A stretch of 64,000 bases of DNA from Hyaloraphidium curvatum (lineage: Eukaryota; Monoblepharomycota; Hyaloraphidiomycetes; Hyaloraphidiales; Hyaloraphidiaceae): the NCBI GenBank assembly GCA_025558095.1, contig JAIVFI010000001.1, forward strand, positions 386,501 to 450,500, written 5' to 3'. This document shows positions 44,101 to 55,500 of this stretch, one piece after another (positions within the stretch are counted from its first letter, which is position 1; each line of letters opens with the position of its first letter). A model generated the notes under the pieces. That model was given only the letters and a program-made list of their open reading frames with translations, was not told the origin of the DNA and did not search any database. The position numbers and the translations under genes were made by a program.

Positions 44101-45266
44101 CGGGCAGGTGGTCGCGGAGGCTGCGTTCCGTCGATAATGTAGCATTAGGATCGACCATGGACGGCGTACAGCCTGCTGCGTGTCGCGGGGCTCGATCGGC
44201 ATTCCGACTGTAATCTGGTCAAGCTCAGTCAAACTCCAAGAGGCCCCTTGTTTGCCACTCTCCTCAGCACCTGACCCGCTTCGGCCTCTTTGGCTGTTCG
44301 ACCTTCTTGCTCTTGTACCTCTTGCGGCTCGCAGTTTGCCCGGAGCACCACTCCGATGGACATCCGGACCGAACCCCCCTCGAGATCAGCTTCTGCCTCG
44401 GCGAGCATCCGAAACGCCTCCTCCCGCCTCTCCAGCGCATACCACGCTTCTTCTCCGAGCCCCGACCATCAGGAGGTTCCGCATCAAGTGCGGGAGACCG
44501 AGGGAACGAGAAGTTCCGGGCGGAGGGCTCGCAATCTTCTGTCCCCCGCTGCTGCGGCGCGGGTCTGGGCAACGATTCCTGAGTAGTCTCGGAGCCCCTG
44601 CAAACGATGCCGGTGCCTCGAAAATCGGCCAGGGGGCCGAACCTGCCCGGATGGCTCGGCTGGGATTGGAACGCCCGTGACGGTAACGACACGTTGTCCA
44701 TCTGCCAACGCGAAGACCGGGGGCGGCGGAGACACATCAATACAGCGCATCCGATCCGACTGCTGCTTTCTCCTCCTTCCTCCTTCGGTTCTGTTAGAGT
44801 GCCGCCATAGATGAGACGGAGGACTTGCACGATGCTGCAGTGCGCGGGAATCGTCTCTCCCTTGAAAGTTAGTCCCCGACGGACACGGCACCCCGGTTTC
44901 TACTCTCAAGATCGTACGAGAAGCTGCTCCCTGTCGTCGCCCGGAAGGACTGCCGGACGTTTGGAAGTCTGTCAGTCAGTCAATCAAGGTCGTAGTTCGC
45001 GGCTTCCGACCTCCAGCTTCCGACGCATGCCTCGGGCCGCGCGTGCATCGGCAGAGAAACAAAGTGGCTGACTAAAACGGAGCTCGGACGCAGGATCCGA
45101 TCCGTGTGCGGCGCGGCCGACTGCCGGGGTTGTCCTCCTGTCCCTCTTGCCTTCTAGGGAAGACACCTGAAGTCAAAATGGACAGGGTCCCGCATCCATC
45201 AGGGACTCCCGACCACCGAAATTGCTCGCTCTCGCGTCTCCTCCTGCCTCTTAAGATCCACAAACC
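44101..45266. other. Long gene-poor stretch with decayed coding fragments
   Basis: No complete gene. On the minus strand, 44385-44450 encodes YALERREEAFRMLAEAEADL, matching the fragment at 34885, and about 44805-44830 encodes VQVLRLIYGGTLT, resembling the end of a BTB domain. The last 100 bp is the 5' region of the following secreted-protein gene. Confidence 0.45.
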
Positions 45267-46344
45267 ATGGCGCGTCGCGGCCTCGTGGCTTTCGCTGTTG
45301 CCTTGGCCATCCTGCTGAGCGCCACCACGGTCTCCGCCGCCCCGGCCGTCTCCGTCAACGGAGTCCTCGATGGCACCACCTCAAGCCCCGATAACACCGA
45401 ACACGATCTTGACAAGCGCCAGTGGACGGGCTTCAACGGCATTCAGAGGTGCATTCAGAGCTGCGCTGACGGGGGGGCGTACTTCATCGGCATGATGAAC
45501 CGCGCTATGGTCTACTGCGCGGGATCGCAGGGGGCGTGCGCCTGGTACAGCGACCCGAGCTGTACCCAGCCGCGCCCCCTCGCCGTTTCGCCTTACGGTG
45601 ACCCGGTGCCCTGCCCCGGTACGTGGCGCGCCCTCCCTCGCTCTCCGACGCACTTACATGTCCGTTCATCATCTCCAGCGAACCCTACAGGAGGATGGTG
45701 CAAGGCCGCCGCCGACGTGCTGCAGAACGGCGCCCCGCTTCCCTCCTGCGGCACCGGCGGCGGCGACAACGCCAACTGCCCGTCGACCCCCGTCAGCTAC
45801 CCCCACCTCCCCGTTGATATGGCGCCCTACTACTCGTGCGTCGCGCCGACCAACGGGCCGAGCTACCCCGGCGGATCGTGGTTCTGCCTGCAGGATGCAT
45901 CGGGCCGCGACAGCTGGGTCCCCGTCAAACGCACCGGCGTGGGTGATCCGGGCAGCGCTTTGTGGGAGGGCGCGATCGTTGACCTCGTGCGTTTGCCGTG
46001 TAGTCCGGCCAGATCGGCTGCATGTCTACCAACTCCTGGGACTGTGGGACACTTTCCGACGGCCGCACGCCCCTCGGTGCCCATCGCTTCGGCCGCGACA
46101 GGCATCTGGACCCCGCGCGACTGCTGCCTCCGACTCGCGGCCACCGGCACCGACCGCTCCCCGTACTTTGAGGTTGGTCTCGATGCGTTTGATGACGATG
46201 CTGCATGCTAACTGTCTGATCAAGTGCGGGCCCCTTCATTACCGGCTGTGGAAGACCTCGGGCTACTCAGACGCCTCACACTGGTGCTACAGGGGCTGGC
46301 AGCTCGTCAACGCGGGCGTGCCGGTGCCCAATCTCGGGTGCTAG
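45267..46344 (+). CDS. Secreted Cys-rich protein with two copies of a CxWYSD-type domain
   Basis: No known family. The signal peptide MARRGLVAFAVALAILLSAT ends near VSAAPA; a propeptide ends at DLDKR, a Kex2-like site. Domain 1 reads RCIQSCADGGAYF, YCAGSQGACAWYSDPSC, then GGWCKAAADVLQNGAPLPSC after a 60-nt intron (45619-45678). Domain 2 is diverged: WFCLQDASGRDSWVPVKRTG, GCMSTNSWDCGTLSD, and HWCYRGWQLVNAGVPVPNLGC. The most economical splicing removes 45939-46012 (GTGGGT..GGCCAG) and about 46163-46224 (CTAAC branch point). The same domain recurs four times in the minus-strand protein at 60926-62932. Likely an extracellular structural, adhesive or binding protein; function unknown. Confidence 0.72.
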
Positions 46345-46420
46345 CCGAATCCTCGCAATTCAAGCCTTTCGCATTCAACTGTCAACTACATAGCTATTGT
46401 ATTGCCGACTTCTTTCGTCT

Positions 46421-47214
46421 ATGCCCAAGAAAGTTCGGGACTTGGTCAGCACTTTAAGCCGTAGTCTGTGGCGAGATGTTCTTTACGGTTCGCCCGGCCT
46501 TGTACTGTTCAATGAATCAACGGGGTTTCGCATTTGCCTCGCTCAACCGCAAAGCCATGCAGAAGTCAGGCGCATGAACGCCAAGGAGCTGGCCGTATTG
46601 GTCGCCAACATCACGGGTAGCGAGGACGCGCTCACGCACATCAAGGAAACCCTGGGTTCGACCGCACTTTCGAAGCTCCACGTCACCGATGCGACGGGCC
46701 TCGTCATCGACAGTTTGCGGGACCTGGCCAGGCTCCAGGCGCAGCAGAACCTGGACGGCACCGTCACCTACGACCATGCTCTGCTGCGGCACACCCTGAA
46801 GCTTCTCCCGTGCTGGAAGAAGCCCAGATCCGGTCCCTGACGGACAAACAGGTGCTCGGCGAGGCGCTGGAGGTGCTGATTTCGATTACTTCATGGACGT
46901 CCACGATCTCGGGGTCGAAGAGCTGCGCAAGCTTCAGCACCTTCAAGTTCGGTGATCCTTATGGCGACGTCGAGTTCATCTGGCCGGGAAGGCCGGCGAA
47001 CGGGGGACCGCGCTCAGAGGAGGAGATCGAAGAGGACGAGCTGGAGTGGCTCGCCATCGTCGAGACCGAGTACGCCGCTACGAAGATGCACCCGAAGTGG
47101 GGTTCGCAGTACAGAGTCGACCGGTGGGACACTATTCGCTTGCAGTACGTCGCTCCCGTCTGCAGACGGGTTGCCCGTGCTAAGCGGACTTCCGTGGCCA
47201 GCTGCGTCCGATAA
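46421..47214 (+). CDS. Hypothetical protein, possibly frameshifted
   Basis: Not recognised. From ATG 46421 (MPKKVRDLVSTLSRSLWRDV) the frame is open to 46840 and contains AKELAVLVANITGSEDALTH and LHVTDATGLVIDSLRDLARL, which look coding. A second frame from about 46808 (VLEEAQIRSLTDKQVLGEAL ... WGSQYRVDRWDTIRLQYV) continues to 47214. The switch at 46805-46810 has no plausible intron, so a one-base indel or a broken gene is likely. Confidence 0.4.
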
Positions 47215-47297
47215 TCTCGAAGGCCCTCGAAGGCCCCCGATGTTGGTGGTACGTCATGATTGTACTAGATGATAACCGTGTAAGTGCATCTCTCGTT

Positions 47298-48639
47298 CTA
47301 ATTCACATCGCGTACGGATTGGTCCCATGCTGTAAGAAACTCGAGGCTTTCGTACTCCGTCAATTCCGTCATGCCTGTAAACACATTGCTCAGCGACCAG
47401 CACTCCCCCATCATCCACTGCCCGAACCCCTGCCTGTCCCTCGGCGCATCGATCGCCTCGCTCCCGCATGCGGGCCTGTGCCGGTCCCAATCTCGTTCCT
47501 GGTGTTCCCTGCAGCAGTACCTTGCCGACCTGCACGCCGTGCAGCCCAGCCAGGGCAGCGCACCGGGAGGCGGCCCCGCGAGGCAGAAGGAGCACAGCCG
47601 CGCGGCGCGGAGGTACCTCCGCTCGATCGATGGCATGCATCCCGCCAGCCTGCCAAGCGCGCGCTGGCCGTCCGAGAGGGCGCGCTGCAGCGCGGCTTCC
47701 TTGCTCATGGGCAGGCCGGGCAGGCCGGGTTGCAGCCCTGGGGACGTGCAGGCCGGCACGGCGAAGACGCCCACGGCGGCGACCACCGGGAACGCCCCCC
47801 CGGGGTTCAGCTCCGTCGAGGGGTACGCCGCCTCCCGCGCCAGGAAATGCCAGCATTCCCCGCCGCAGTGGTAGCAGCGGAGGTCGCGCCGCCGCAGGAG
47901 CTCGTCAACGCCCCAGATGTCCACCTGCTCCGATGAAGCTTCGAGGGCGAAGGACTCGACGGCGAGGGTCCCCGATCCGGCTTGCGCGGCGATTTCGTCC
48001 GGAACGGCATGAACGAGCACGTAGTCCGACAGCGTTGCGGGGGCCGCGTCCGCCGAGGGACCCAGGTCGAGGAAGCGCACGAAGCAGAGCGCAATGGGGC
48101 CGGGGCCGCGGGCGGTGACCTCGGCGGCAAAGAACCCGAGCGACGCGTCCTCGTCGTTGATCGTGAGCACGTCGTCGTTACATATCGCCGCCCTGTTCGC
48201 GTGGTCGAGGGACGACGTGTCGAGCGGTGTCCCGTAGTCGCTTTTCTGGACGTCGAAGAACGCCTCGGCCTTTGCGGCGAACGCATCGCCGATGGCGCGC
48301 TCGCAGTCCTCCCGCTGGCAGTCAGGCGCCGCCAGCGCCAGCACGACGTGCGGCGCGCCCTCCCCGGCGCCCCTGACGTCCAGCGCCAGGATCGCCGCCA
48401 CGGCCCCGCAGCGCGCGCACGGCACGGCGGCGCCGCGGAGGGCGGCGGGCAGCTCGCACTCGAACGCGGCCGCCGCCACGGCGCGCGTCCACGCGGCGTC
48501 GCCTTCGGGCGCCGCGGGCACGAAGCGGTCCGCGGAGAACGCGAGCTCGTCGGCGGCCCCGCAAAGGTCCGCCATGCGCGAGAAGCACCGCATCGCAAGC
48601 AGCACGGTGCCGCTCGGCGGCAGCTCGGGCGCGGACATG
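47298..48639 (-). CDS. MYND zinc-finger protein, copy 1
   Basis: Start chosen at MSAPELPPSGTVLLAMRCFS because the paralogue starts at the same place (MFAHQRPPSGTVRLAIRGYS). Cys pairs appear early (CARCGAV) and later (CYHCGGEC). The C-terminal MYND finger reads CSFCLAGPP, CTACRSARYCCREHQERDW and DRHRPAC, keeping the C-x2-C, C-x2-C, C-x3-C and H-x3-C ligands. MYND fingers bind proline-rich partners. The body (AFSADRFVPAA, PDCQREDCERAIGDAFAAKA, SDYVLVHAVPDEIAAQ) matches only the tandem copy and no family I know. The C-terminus is longer than in copy 2 (WSLSNVFTGMTELTEYESLE). Confidence 0.8.
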
Positions 48640-49039
48640 CTGCTCAGAATGTTTTGCTTTGGCGCGGCGGCGGATTGCGAGTCTAGCGGCAATGTGGCTG
48701 GGTGGCTGTGCTCGCCGAGAAGCCGCCGAGATCTTGCGATTTTGCGCAAACCACTCAAACCAGCGACTCGCTGCAGATGCCCGGAGCCCGCACGACGGCG
48801 AGCTTCCACAGGGGCCCCCCTCTAGACCGCATTCTCCCCCTCCGCGCCCCCACGCCCTACAGCTTTCGTCAGGATTCGGGTGTCAGCTTTCTCCGCTCAG
48901 TTTCCACCGCGACAGGCCGACTTGCACGCCAAAGCAGACCGGGTCGCTGCGGAAGCCCGCGGAAGCCCGGCGGAGGAATTCCGGCGCAGCTGCGCTCCCG
49001 CGTCTCCGTTCAACGGGCCGAACGCGATCCAGGTTGATG

Positions 49040-49248
49040 GCAGGGATTCGGTCGGCTCCATGCACGGGCCGTACTCTTGCGGCGGGGTTGCGGAGGTGCT
49101 CGGGGGCGAGATCTGGGAGAAGTTGGCGCGGCGCGCCGTGATCGGCAACGGGGTCACGGGGTTCGTGCCGATGGTATTCTGCGGGACCGTGAAGTTGGCC
49201 GTGTGGACGGTGGACGGCATGCTCAGGGTCGTGGGCCTTCATCTTTAG
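49040..49248 (+). pseudogene. 3' fragment of an FMO gene
   Basis: Encodes GPYSCGGVAEVLGGEIWEKL, then RRAVIGNGVTGFVPMVFCGT and VKLAVWTVDGMLRVVGLHL with a stop. This matches the last 64 or so residues of the intact FMO at 56037-58005 (GPYAYGGAAEVMRGEIWETV ... LAVWTVDSLLRVVGFHL). Nothing upstream matches the rest of FMO. It sits between the two MYND copies, about 50 bp from the stop of copy 2. Confidence 0.85.
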
Positions 49249-49298
49249 GCTCTCGGCCCCTTGGCTCGCACTTCTCTGCCACAGAGGGACAGTGGGCA

Positions 49299-50576
49299 TC
49301 AGCTCTCTCCCATCATCCACCGCCTGAACCCTTCCCTGTCCCTCGGAGGCTCCGGCGCCTCGCCCCCGCATGCCGGCTTGTGCCTGTCCCAATCTCGTTC
49401 CTGGTGTTCCCTGCAGCAGTACTTTGCCGACCTGCACGCCGTACACCCCGGCCAAGGCTGCGATCCGGCCGGCGGGCCCGCGAGGCAGCCCGGGAACGCA
49501 CACAGCCCGGCGTCGCGGAGGTGCCGTTGTTCAATGAGCGGGATGCAGCCCGCTAGCTTGCCGAGCGCGCGCTGGCCATCCACGAGGGCACGCTGCAGGG
49601 CGGCTTCCTTGCCCTCCGGCAAATCAGGCAAGCCGGGTTGCAAATCGGGGGAGGCGCAGACGAACGCGGCAAAGACGCCGACGGCAGCGACCACCGGGAA
49701 GGCGCCCTCGGGGTGCAGCTCCCGCACGGGGTAGGCAGCCTGCCTGGAGAGAAAGTACTCACAGGCCCCGCCGCAGTGGTGGCACCGCAGATCGCGGTGC
49801 TGGAGGAGCTCGGCGACGCCCCAGCGGTCCACCTGCTTCGAGGCCGATTCCAGGGCGAAGGATTCGGTCGCGAGGGTGTCCGATCCCGCATGGGCGGCGA
49901 TTTCCTCCGGGACGGCCTGCACGAGCACGTAGTCCGACAGCGTGGTGCGAGATGCCTCGGCGGAAGGTCCAAGGTCCAAGAATCGGACGAAGCAGAGGGC
50001 AATGGGGCCCGGGCCGCCGGCGGTGATCTTGGCGGCAAAGACGCCGAACGACGAGGCGTCCGAGTCGCTGGTCGTGATCACGTCGTTGTCGCCCAGCGAC
50101 GCCAAGTGGGCCGCCCGGCTCGCATGGTCCAGGGACGAGACGTCGAAAGGTGGCATGCCGTCGGCGACCGGAACGTCGAAAAACGCCTGGGCCTTGGCCG
50201 CGAACGCATCGCCGATGGCGCGCTCGCAGTCTTCCCGCTGGCAGTTGGGCGCGGCAAGCGCCAAAATGGCGTGCAGAGGGCCGTCCTCGCCCTCGCCGAC
50301 GCGACGCGCCTGGAGCATCAAAAGCGACGCTGCCCGACCGCATCGCGCACACGGCATCAAATCGTCACGGAATTCGTCCGGCAGGTCGCATTCAAAGGCG
50401 TCCATCGCGACGGCCTGCATCCACGCGGCCTCGCCGGCGGGGCCGGAGTTGGCGGGCACGAGGCGGTCCGCCGAGAAGGCGAGCTCGTCGCCGCCGCCGC
50501 GCCGGCCCGCGATGCGCGAGTAGCCGCGTATGGCCAGTCGCACCGTGCCGCTCGGCGGCCGCTGGTGCGCAAACAT
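49299..50576 (-). CDS. MYND zinc-finger protein, copy 2
   Basis: Single-exon paralogue of the gene at 47298-48639, in tandem on the same strand. Start at MFAHQRPPSGTVRLAIRGYS. Shared blocks include RAIGDAFAAKA, GGPGPIALCFVRFLDLGPSA, TLSDYVLVQAVPEEIAAHAG and GAFPVVAAVGVFA. The MYND finger reads CAFPGCLAGPP, CTACRSAKYCCREHQERDW and DRHKPAC; the first pair is C-x4-C rather than C-x2-C. The protein ends soon after (REGFRRWMMGES), earlier than copy 1. Function unknown. Confidence 0.8.
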   Translation of the reverse strand: MFAHQRPPSGTVRLAIRGYSRIAGRRGGGDELAFSADRLVPANSGPAGEAAWMQAVAMDAFECDLPDEFRDDLMPCARCGRAASLLMLQARRVGEGEDGPLHAILALAAPNCQREDCERAIGDAFAAKAQAFFDVPVADGMPPFDVSSLDHASRAAHLASLGDNDVITTSDSDASSFGVFAAKITAGGPGPIALCFVRFLDLGPSAEASRTTLSDYVLVQAVPEEIAAHAGSDTLATESFALESASKQVDRWGVAELLQHRDLRCHHCGGACEYFLSRQAAYPVRELHPEGAFPVVAAVGVFAAFVCASPDLQPGLPDLPEGKEAALQRALVDGQRALGKLAGCIPLIEQRHLRDAGLCAFPGCLAGPPAGSQPWPGCTACRSAKYCCREHQERDWDRHKPACGGEAPEPPRDREGFRRWMMGES

Positions 50577-50802
50577 GCTTCGGGGTGCGTTGTTGGTATT
50601 GGGTCCACGGGTCCCGACGATCTTCCGCCTGCCCTGCGAACACAGCAGGCCATTCTGCCTGTGTTCTATGGAGAAGTCGATGATTGGTAATGGAGACATG
50701 CTCAATGGCAAGGCCGTGACGAGAGGAAGCGCCGGGAGGCGATTTTGGCTTGGGTCGCACCCCGCGCCACGGGGTAGATCAGCTTACGCTACCACGGCCA
50801 AA

Positions 50803-52353
50803 TCACCCCAAGCACACGCTCTCGACCGTGACCTGCACCCCCAGGTTCCTCATCAGCCCGTACGCCGCGAACCCGACCGTCAGCACGGCCACCAGCAGCG
50901 CGCGCACGCTCCCGTAGCGCACCTCGAACCCCAGGAACGTGGCGCGCTCCGCGTCCGCGGCGGCGAACGCCTCGAGCGCCTCGGCGTGCGCGCGGATCCG
51001 GGGGGCATCTTCGGCATCGGTGAGCAGCGTGCGGAGCCGCGTGCGGGCGTCGGAGGAGGCGATCGAGGCGTCGCGAAGCTCCGCGTTGGAGGCGGCGACG
51101 GCGAGGAGCTCGGTGAAGAGGGTGAAGGTGCCGTAGAGGAGCCAGCACAGCGGCCAGAGCGGGATGCAGGCGCCCGTGGCGGCGTACACGAGGATGGAGA
51201 AGAGGGTGTAGGGGAAGATGATGAGGAAGGCGGTCAGGCGGAAGCCGGACTGGATGCCGAGGCGCCAGCGCGAGGAAAGGGCTTGGTAGAGGATCCGGTA
51301 GTCGGAGGTCCGGTGGGATGCGCCGTTGCTTGTTCCGGTCGGCGAGTGGGTTGGTGATGTCCTCCGTTCGGCGGCCGTCCGAAGTTGCCCCTCGCAGCGG
51401 AGCACGAGGTCGGCGAGTGCCAGGCGGAGGGCGCGGCGACGGAGACGGGACGTCAACATGAGCAGGGGTATGTTGGCGGGGATGAGGGAGATGATCTCGC
51501 CGTGGAAGTACGCCATCAAGATGAGGAACACGGTCCCGATCGCTGCCCACGCCGGCGAGGCCCAGAACGCGATCCCCAGGCTGACCATGGGCGTCCAAAC
51601 CGAGACAAACCATTGGAACAGTCCCAGCAGCAAGCGGAAGACTATCTCGAACGATCGATAGGCCACCGCTTTGTCCAGCAGCGATCCCCCACAAGACGGT
51701 CGAGAGCATGTGCACTGCTTGTCGTGATCCGCGTGCGCGACCAATTCCGACGCCCCGGCGACGACCAGATCGGCATAGAACGCGGCACCGGCGTAGCGCG
51801 CCGCCTGCTTGTCGGCGAGGAAGCGCGCCCGTGCGGCAAGGGCGACCTTGCCCGGGTCGCTGCCGCCCCAGTGTGGGAAGCTGCGGTGGCCGAAAAGCAG
51901 GCGTGACAGGCAGACGAGGCAATAGTAACCGGCGATGAGAGCCACGGAGACCGCCATCTGCTTTGTGGAATGCGTGGGGCCTCCAAACTGGAATACCGAG
52001 CAGGCGATTGCAATCAGTAGCGCGGCCGGGACGGCCGGGCGCCAGCTCATGTCGAGGTTGACGAACTGGAGCAGCAGCTGGGCGCGCAGCAGGCCGCGCA
52101 GCCGCGGGAATGGCTCCAGCGAACGGAGCACGGCGTCGGCCGACGGCGCAAAGGTCTCGGGGGCGCCGTCCGGCTTCGGCGGGAGCAGCGCGTCGGCGGC
52201 GTCGCCGATCCCGTCGGGAAAGAGCGCCTGCCACTCGGCCGCGCTGTACGGGAACTGTGCCGCGGCGGACGGCGTGGGCTCCACCTCGAGCGTCTCCCGC
52301 GGTGCTTGAGCATCGAGAACCCCCTCAACCGGGCCTTCGTGCCCGGGATGCAT
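50803..52353 (-). CDS. Multi-pass membrane protein of unknown function
   Basis: A single frame of about 516 codons from MHPGHEGPVEGVLDAQAPRE. The N-terminal 130 residues are soluble (QFPYSAAEWQALFPDGIGDA). Hydrophobic segments follow: VPAALLIAIACSVFQF, MAVSVALIAGYYCLVCLSRL, FEIVFRLLLGLFQWFVSVW, IAFWASPAWAAIGTVFLILM, FRLTAFLIIFPYTLFSILVY, CWLLYGTFTLFTELLAVA and VRALLVAVLTVGFAAYGLM. A cytoplasmic-looking loop carries two Cys pairs (CTCSRPSC). The segment after the sixth helix is helical and acidic (RTLLTDAEDAPRIRAHAEAL). No family recognised; no enzyme or channel motif is visible. Divergent from the WW-domain gene. Confidence 0.65.
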   Translation of the reverse strand: MHPGHEGPVEGVLDAQAPRETLEVEPTPSAAAQFPYSAAEWQALFPDGIGDAADALLPPKPDGAPETFAPSADAVLRSLEPFPRLRGLLRAQLLLQFVNLDMSWRPAVPAALLIAIACSVFQFGGPTHSTKQMAVSVALIAGYYCLVCLSRLLFGHRSFPHWGGSDPGKVALAARARFLADKQAARYAGAAFYADLVVAGASELVAHADHDKQCTCSRPSCGGSLLDKAVAYRSFEIVFRLLLGLFQWFVSVWTPMVSLGIAFWASPAWAAIGTVFLILMAYFHGEIISLIPANIPLLMLTSRLRRRALRLALADLVLRCEGQLRTAAERRTSPTHSPTGTSNGASHRTSDYRILYQALSSRWRLGIQSGFRLTAFLIIFPYTLFSILVYAATGACIPLWPLCWLLYGTFTLFTELLAVAASNAELRDASIASSDARTRLRTLLTDAEDAPRIRAHAEALEAFAAADAERATFLGFEVRYGSVRALLVAVLTVGFAAYGLMRNLGVQVTVESVCLG

Positions 52354-52539
52354 CGCCACGATCACCAGCAACGCGGTGCTCTTCGATTGAGGCGTTGCCG
52401 GCAACCTGCTTTGAGACGCGTGCCAGACGCGGGGAGGTCGCGGCTCCTGTGATGGTCGCGTCGCACGTTGCTTCTTCTTCGGGCGCCCAATCACCGCCCC
52501 ATAGCGCCGTTCAACGCGTCTCAGCCTTCGCTTCCCGCG

Positions 52540-55500
52540 ATGGAGGGCGGCACGCCGCGCGGCGGCCACCGCGGGCGCGGGCGGCGCGGCGGGCGAGGCG
52601 GCGGCGGCGGCGGCGACTCGCTCGTCGTCACGACGTCGCTCGACGGGCAGCGGCAGCCGCGGCAGGTCACCGTGGCCGGCGGGAGGCGCGGGCGCGGGGC
52701 CGGCCAGCGCAGCGACTCGCCGCTCACCCCCCGGCTGGAGCAGCACGTCGAGTTCCGCGGTGGGCACCGCACGCACCCGTAGTCTGCCCCTTCTAACTCC
52801 ATCTGCATTCCGCCCATTTTACCTGCAATCTATCTATGATCTCCATCATTCCTTCCTCTCGATGGATGCCGCGATTCCCGCGATTTCGGCCGCATGGGTT
52901 GCCCAGACACCAATTTCCAGCAGCCGCCGCAACAGCAGCAGCAGCAGGGCGGCCCGCGCCAGTCGGTCTTTGCGCGGCTGGGCCCGCGCCGCACCGACTC
53001 GGTCATGAGCGGCGGCGTCGACGACGGCCCGATGTCGCCCGACGGCCCGCTGCCCGACTCGAGGCGCAGGCGCCGCTCGCCCTCGCCCTACGGCGCCGGG
53101 GAGCCCGCGAAAAGGCCTCGCTACAGCCCGCCGCCCAACGATCGCTACGTGGAGCCGATGCAGGGTGGCATGGGAGGCGGCGGCGGCCGGATGCAGGGCA
53201 GGCGCTCGCCCTCTCTATCCAGCCTGCCTTCGGCCTACGACTCCGGCACCCCCATCTACCGCGGCCCCCCGGGCCCCAGCGTCGTGGACTCCCGGATGGA
53301 CGGCCGCCGCGGCCGCGAGTTTTCTCCGCGCCTGCACACCCCGCCCGGCCTGCCGCCGACCCCGATCGACGCCGGCCTGGGCCTGGACCTCCCCGAGGAC
53401 GACATGTACCGCATGCCCGCCCCGCGCGGGGGCGGCGGCCGGCAGCCGGACCGCTACAATGACTACGACCAGGACCGCGCGTGGGCGCAGCCCCAGCCGC
53501 GGTACGACGACCCGCGCGACTACGACCGCGGCATGCCGGCCGACCGCGGGATGCCTGCCGACCGCGGGCCGGACCGCGGGCGGCAGCAGGACCGCGGCCA
53601 CCCGCAGCCCAAGCAGCAGCCCATGCGGATCGACGTGGCCACCCTGCGGCAGCAGCGCCAGGCTTCCCCCGACCGCATGCCGGACCGCCGCGCGTCGCTG
53701 GACCGCGCCGAGTACCGCGACCCGGCCCCCCGACCGCGCTCGCCGTACGCCGAGCCCCGGGCCGCGGCGAGGCAGAGGGAGCCGCCACCGCTGCCGCCGC
53801 ACTGGATGGCGTACGACGACGAGAAGAGCGGGAACAAGTACTACCACAACCAGGTCACGGGCGAGACCACCTGGGACAGGCCCGCCGCGCCGGCGCCCGC
53901 GCCGTCGCCCAAGCGGCCGCCGCCGGTGCAGGACAGGGTGCCGGTGCACGACAGGATGCCGCAGGACAGGATGCCGCAGGACAGGCTGGACCGCATCCCC
54001 GAGCGCACGCCGGACCGCCTCCCCGAGCGGTTCCCCGACCGCGGGCAGGACCGGCTCTCGGACCGCCGACCGCAGAACAACGACCGCTTCGCCGAGCGCC
54101 CGTTCGACAGGCCGCAGGACCGCGGACCCGCGCGGCCGACGCAGCCCGCGGACCGGTACGACGCGCGGCAGCCGTACGATCCGCGCGACAGCCGCGGGGG
54201 ATACGACGCCCGGGGCCCCGCCGAGCCGGACCGGTACGAGCCCCGCCAGGCGGACCGGTACGAACCCCGCGGCGGGCAGTCCTACGATGCGCGGCCGGCG
54301 GGGTACGATCAGCCCCGAGGAGGGTACCAGGGCGACCGCGGGTACGACCGCGGCGGGCAGCAGGGGTACGGGTACGAGCCGCGGCCGGCCATCTCGCTGG
54401 CCGAGCTGCGTGCGGGCCACGACCATTACGTGGATACCGGGGAGGAGGGGGAGATCGTGGAGCGGCCGAGGAGGGGGGACGATGGACGGCAGCAGGCGGC
54501 GGTGAGGAGGGCACCGCTGCCGCCGCAGCAGGTGCCGAGCAACTGGAGGGTGGGAGGGCCGGCGACGCCCGTGACGCCGACCGTGGGGCGGGGGCAGCAG
54601 GCGCAGGGGCAGGGGCCGCAGCAGCAGCAAGGACAGGGCCGGTTCCAGGGCGGCCAGCCGCAGCAGCAACAGCAGCAGCAGGTGCGCGGGCAGAACCAGC
54701 AGCAGCAGGGCAGGCAGCGCGAGCGCGGCCAGGACGGGAGGGGCCAGCAGGCACAGGGACAGGGGCAGGGCCGGTTCCAGCAGCAACAACAGCAGCAGCG
54801 CGGCGACGGGCGCAACCAGCGGCGCGGCGCCAACAACCAGGTTCAGAAGCCCCGCGACGCCCGCGACGCCCGCGATGTTCGAGATGCCGAGATGCGCGCC
54901 GCGCAGGCTCAGCCCGCGGCCGACAAGGAGGCCGAGGTCGCGCAGGCCGCCGACGAGGCGACGGCCGAGGAGCCCGAGCAGCTCTACGACGAAGCCCTGG
55001 CCTCGCAGGACCCGCGCGAGCTGCTCAGCCAGATGCTCGCGGAGCAGGACCCCGCGCTGCGCCCGCCGACGCTGCGGCAGCGCCTTCGGGCGATGGCGCC
55101 GCTGCTTCCGCGCGGCTCGGCAGTGCTGCGCGCCATCAAGCGGATTGGCGTGCTCAGGGACGAGCAGAGGGGCGCCGAGCGGGTGATGGTGCTCGATGCG
55201 AACACGGAGTGGGACCTGCGCAGGCGGATCGCGGGGTCGAGGCGGCTCGGGAGGGTCGAGTTCACGGGCATGGTGGGTTGTCGTGCGTGCTTGCTTTGCT
55301 CGTTTTCCGCTGCTGACGAATGTGCCGGCGTCCGAAGTCCCCGGCCTGGTCGGTGCTGATCGAGGACGCCATCGAGCCGCCCAAGGTGCCGCCCGAGATC
55401 TCGGACGCGCTCAAGGAGGAGGTCCGCCGCGTGGTCGAGAGCGTGCCGGCGGGGTACTACGTCATGCCCGGGACCGGGTGGATCGCGCGCAGGCTGCACG

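Noticed and set aside
45939-46101. Two tiny introns (25 and 26 nt) in the secreted Cys-rich gene
   Set aside because: Ordinary introns of 74 and about 62 nt with good sites give an equally good domain match, so tiny introns are not needed.
53215-54789. 524-codon minus-strand frame under the WW gene
   Set aside because: Complement of the DR/Q-rich repeats; Leu/Val-rich only because of the reversed codons.
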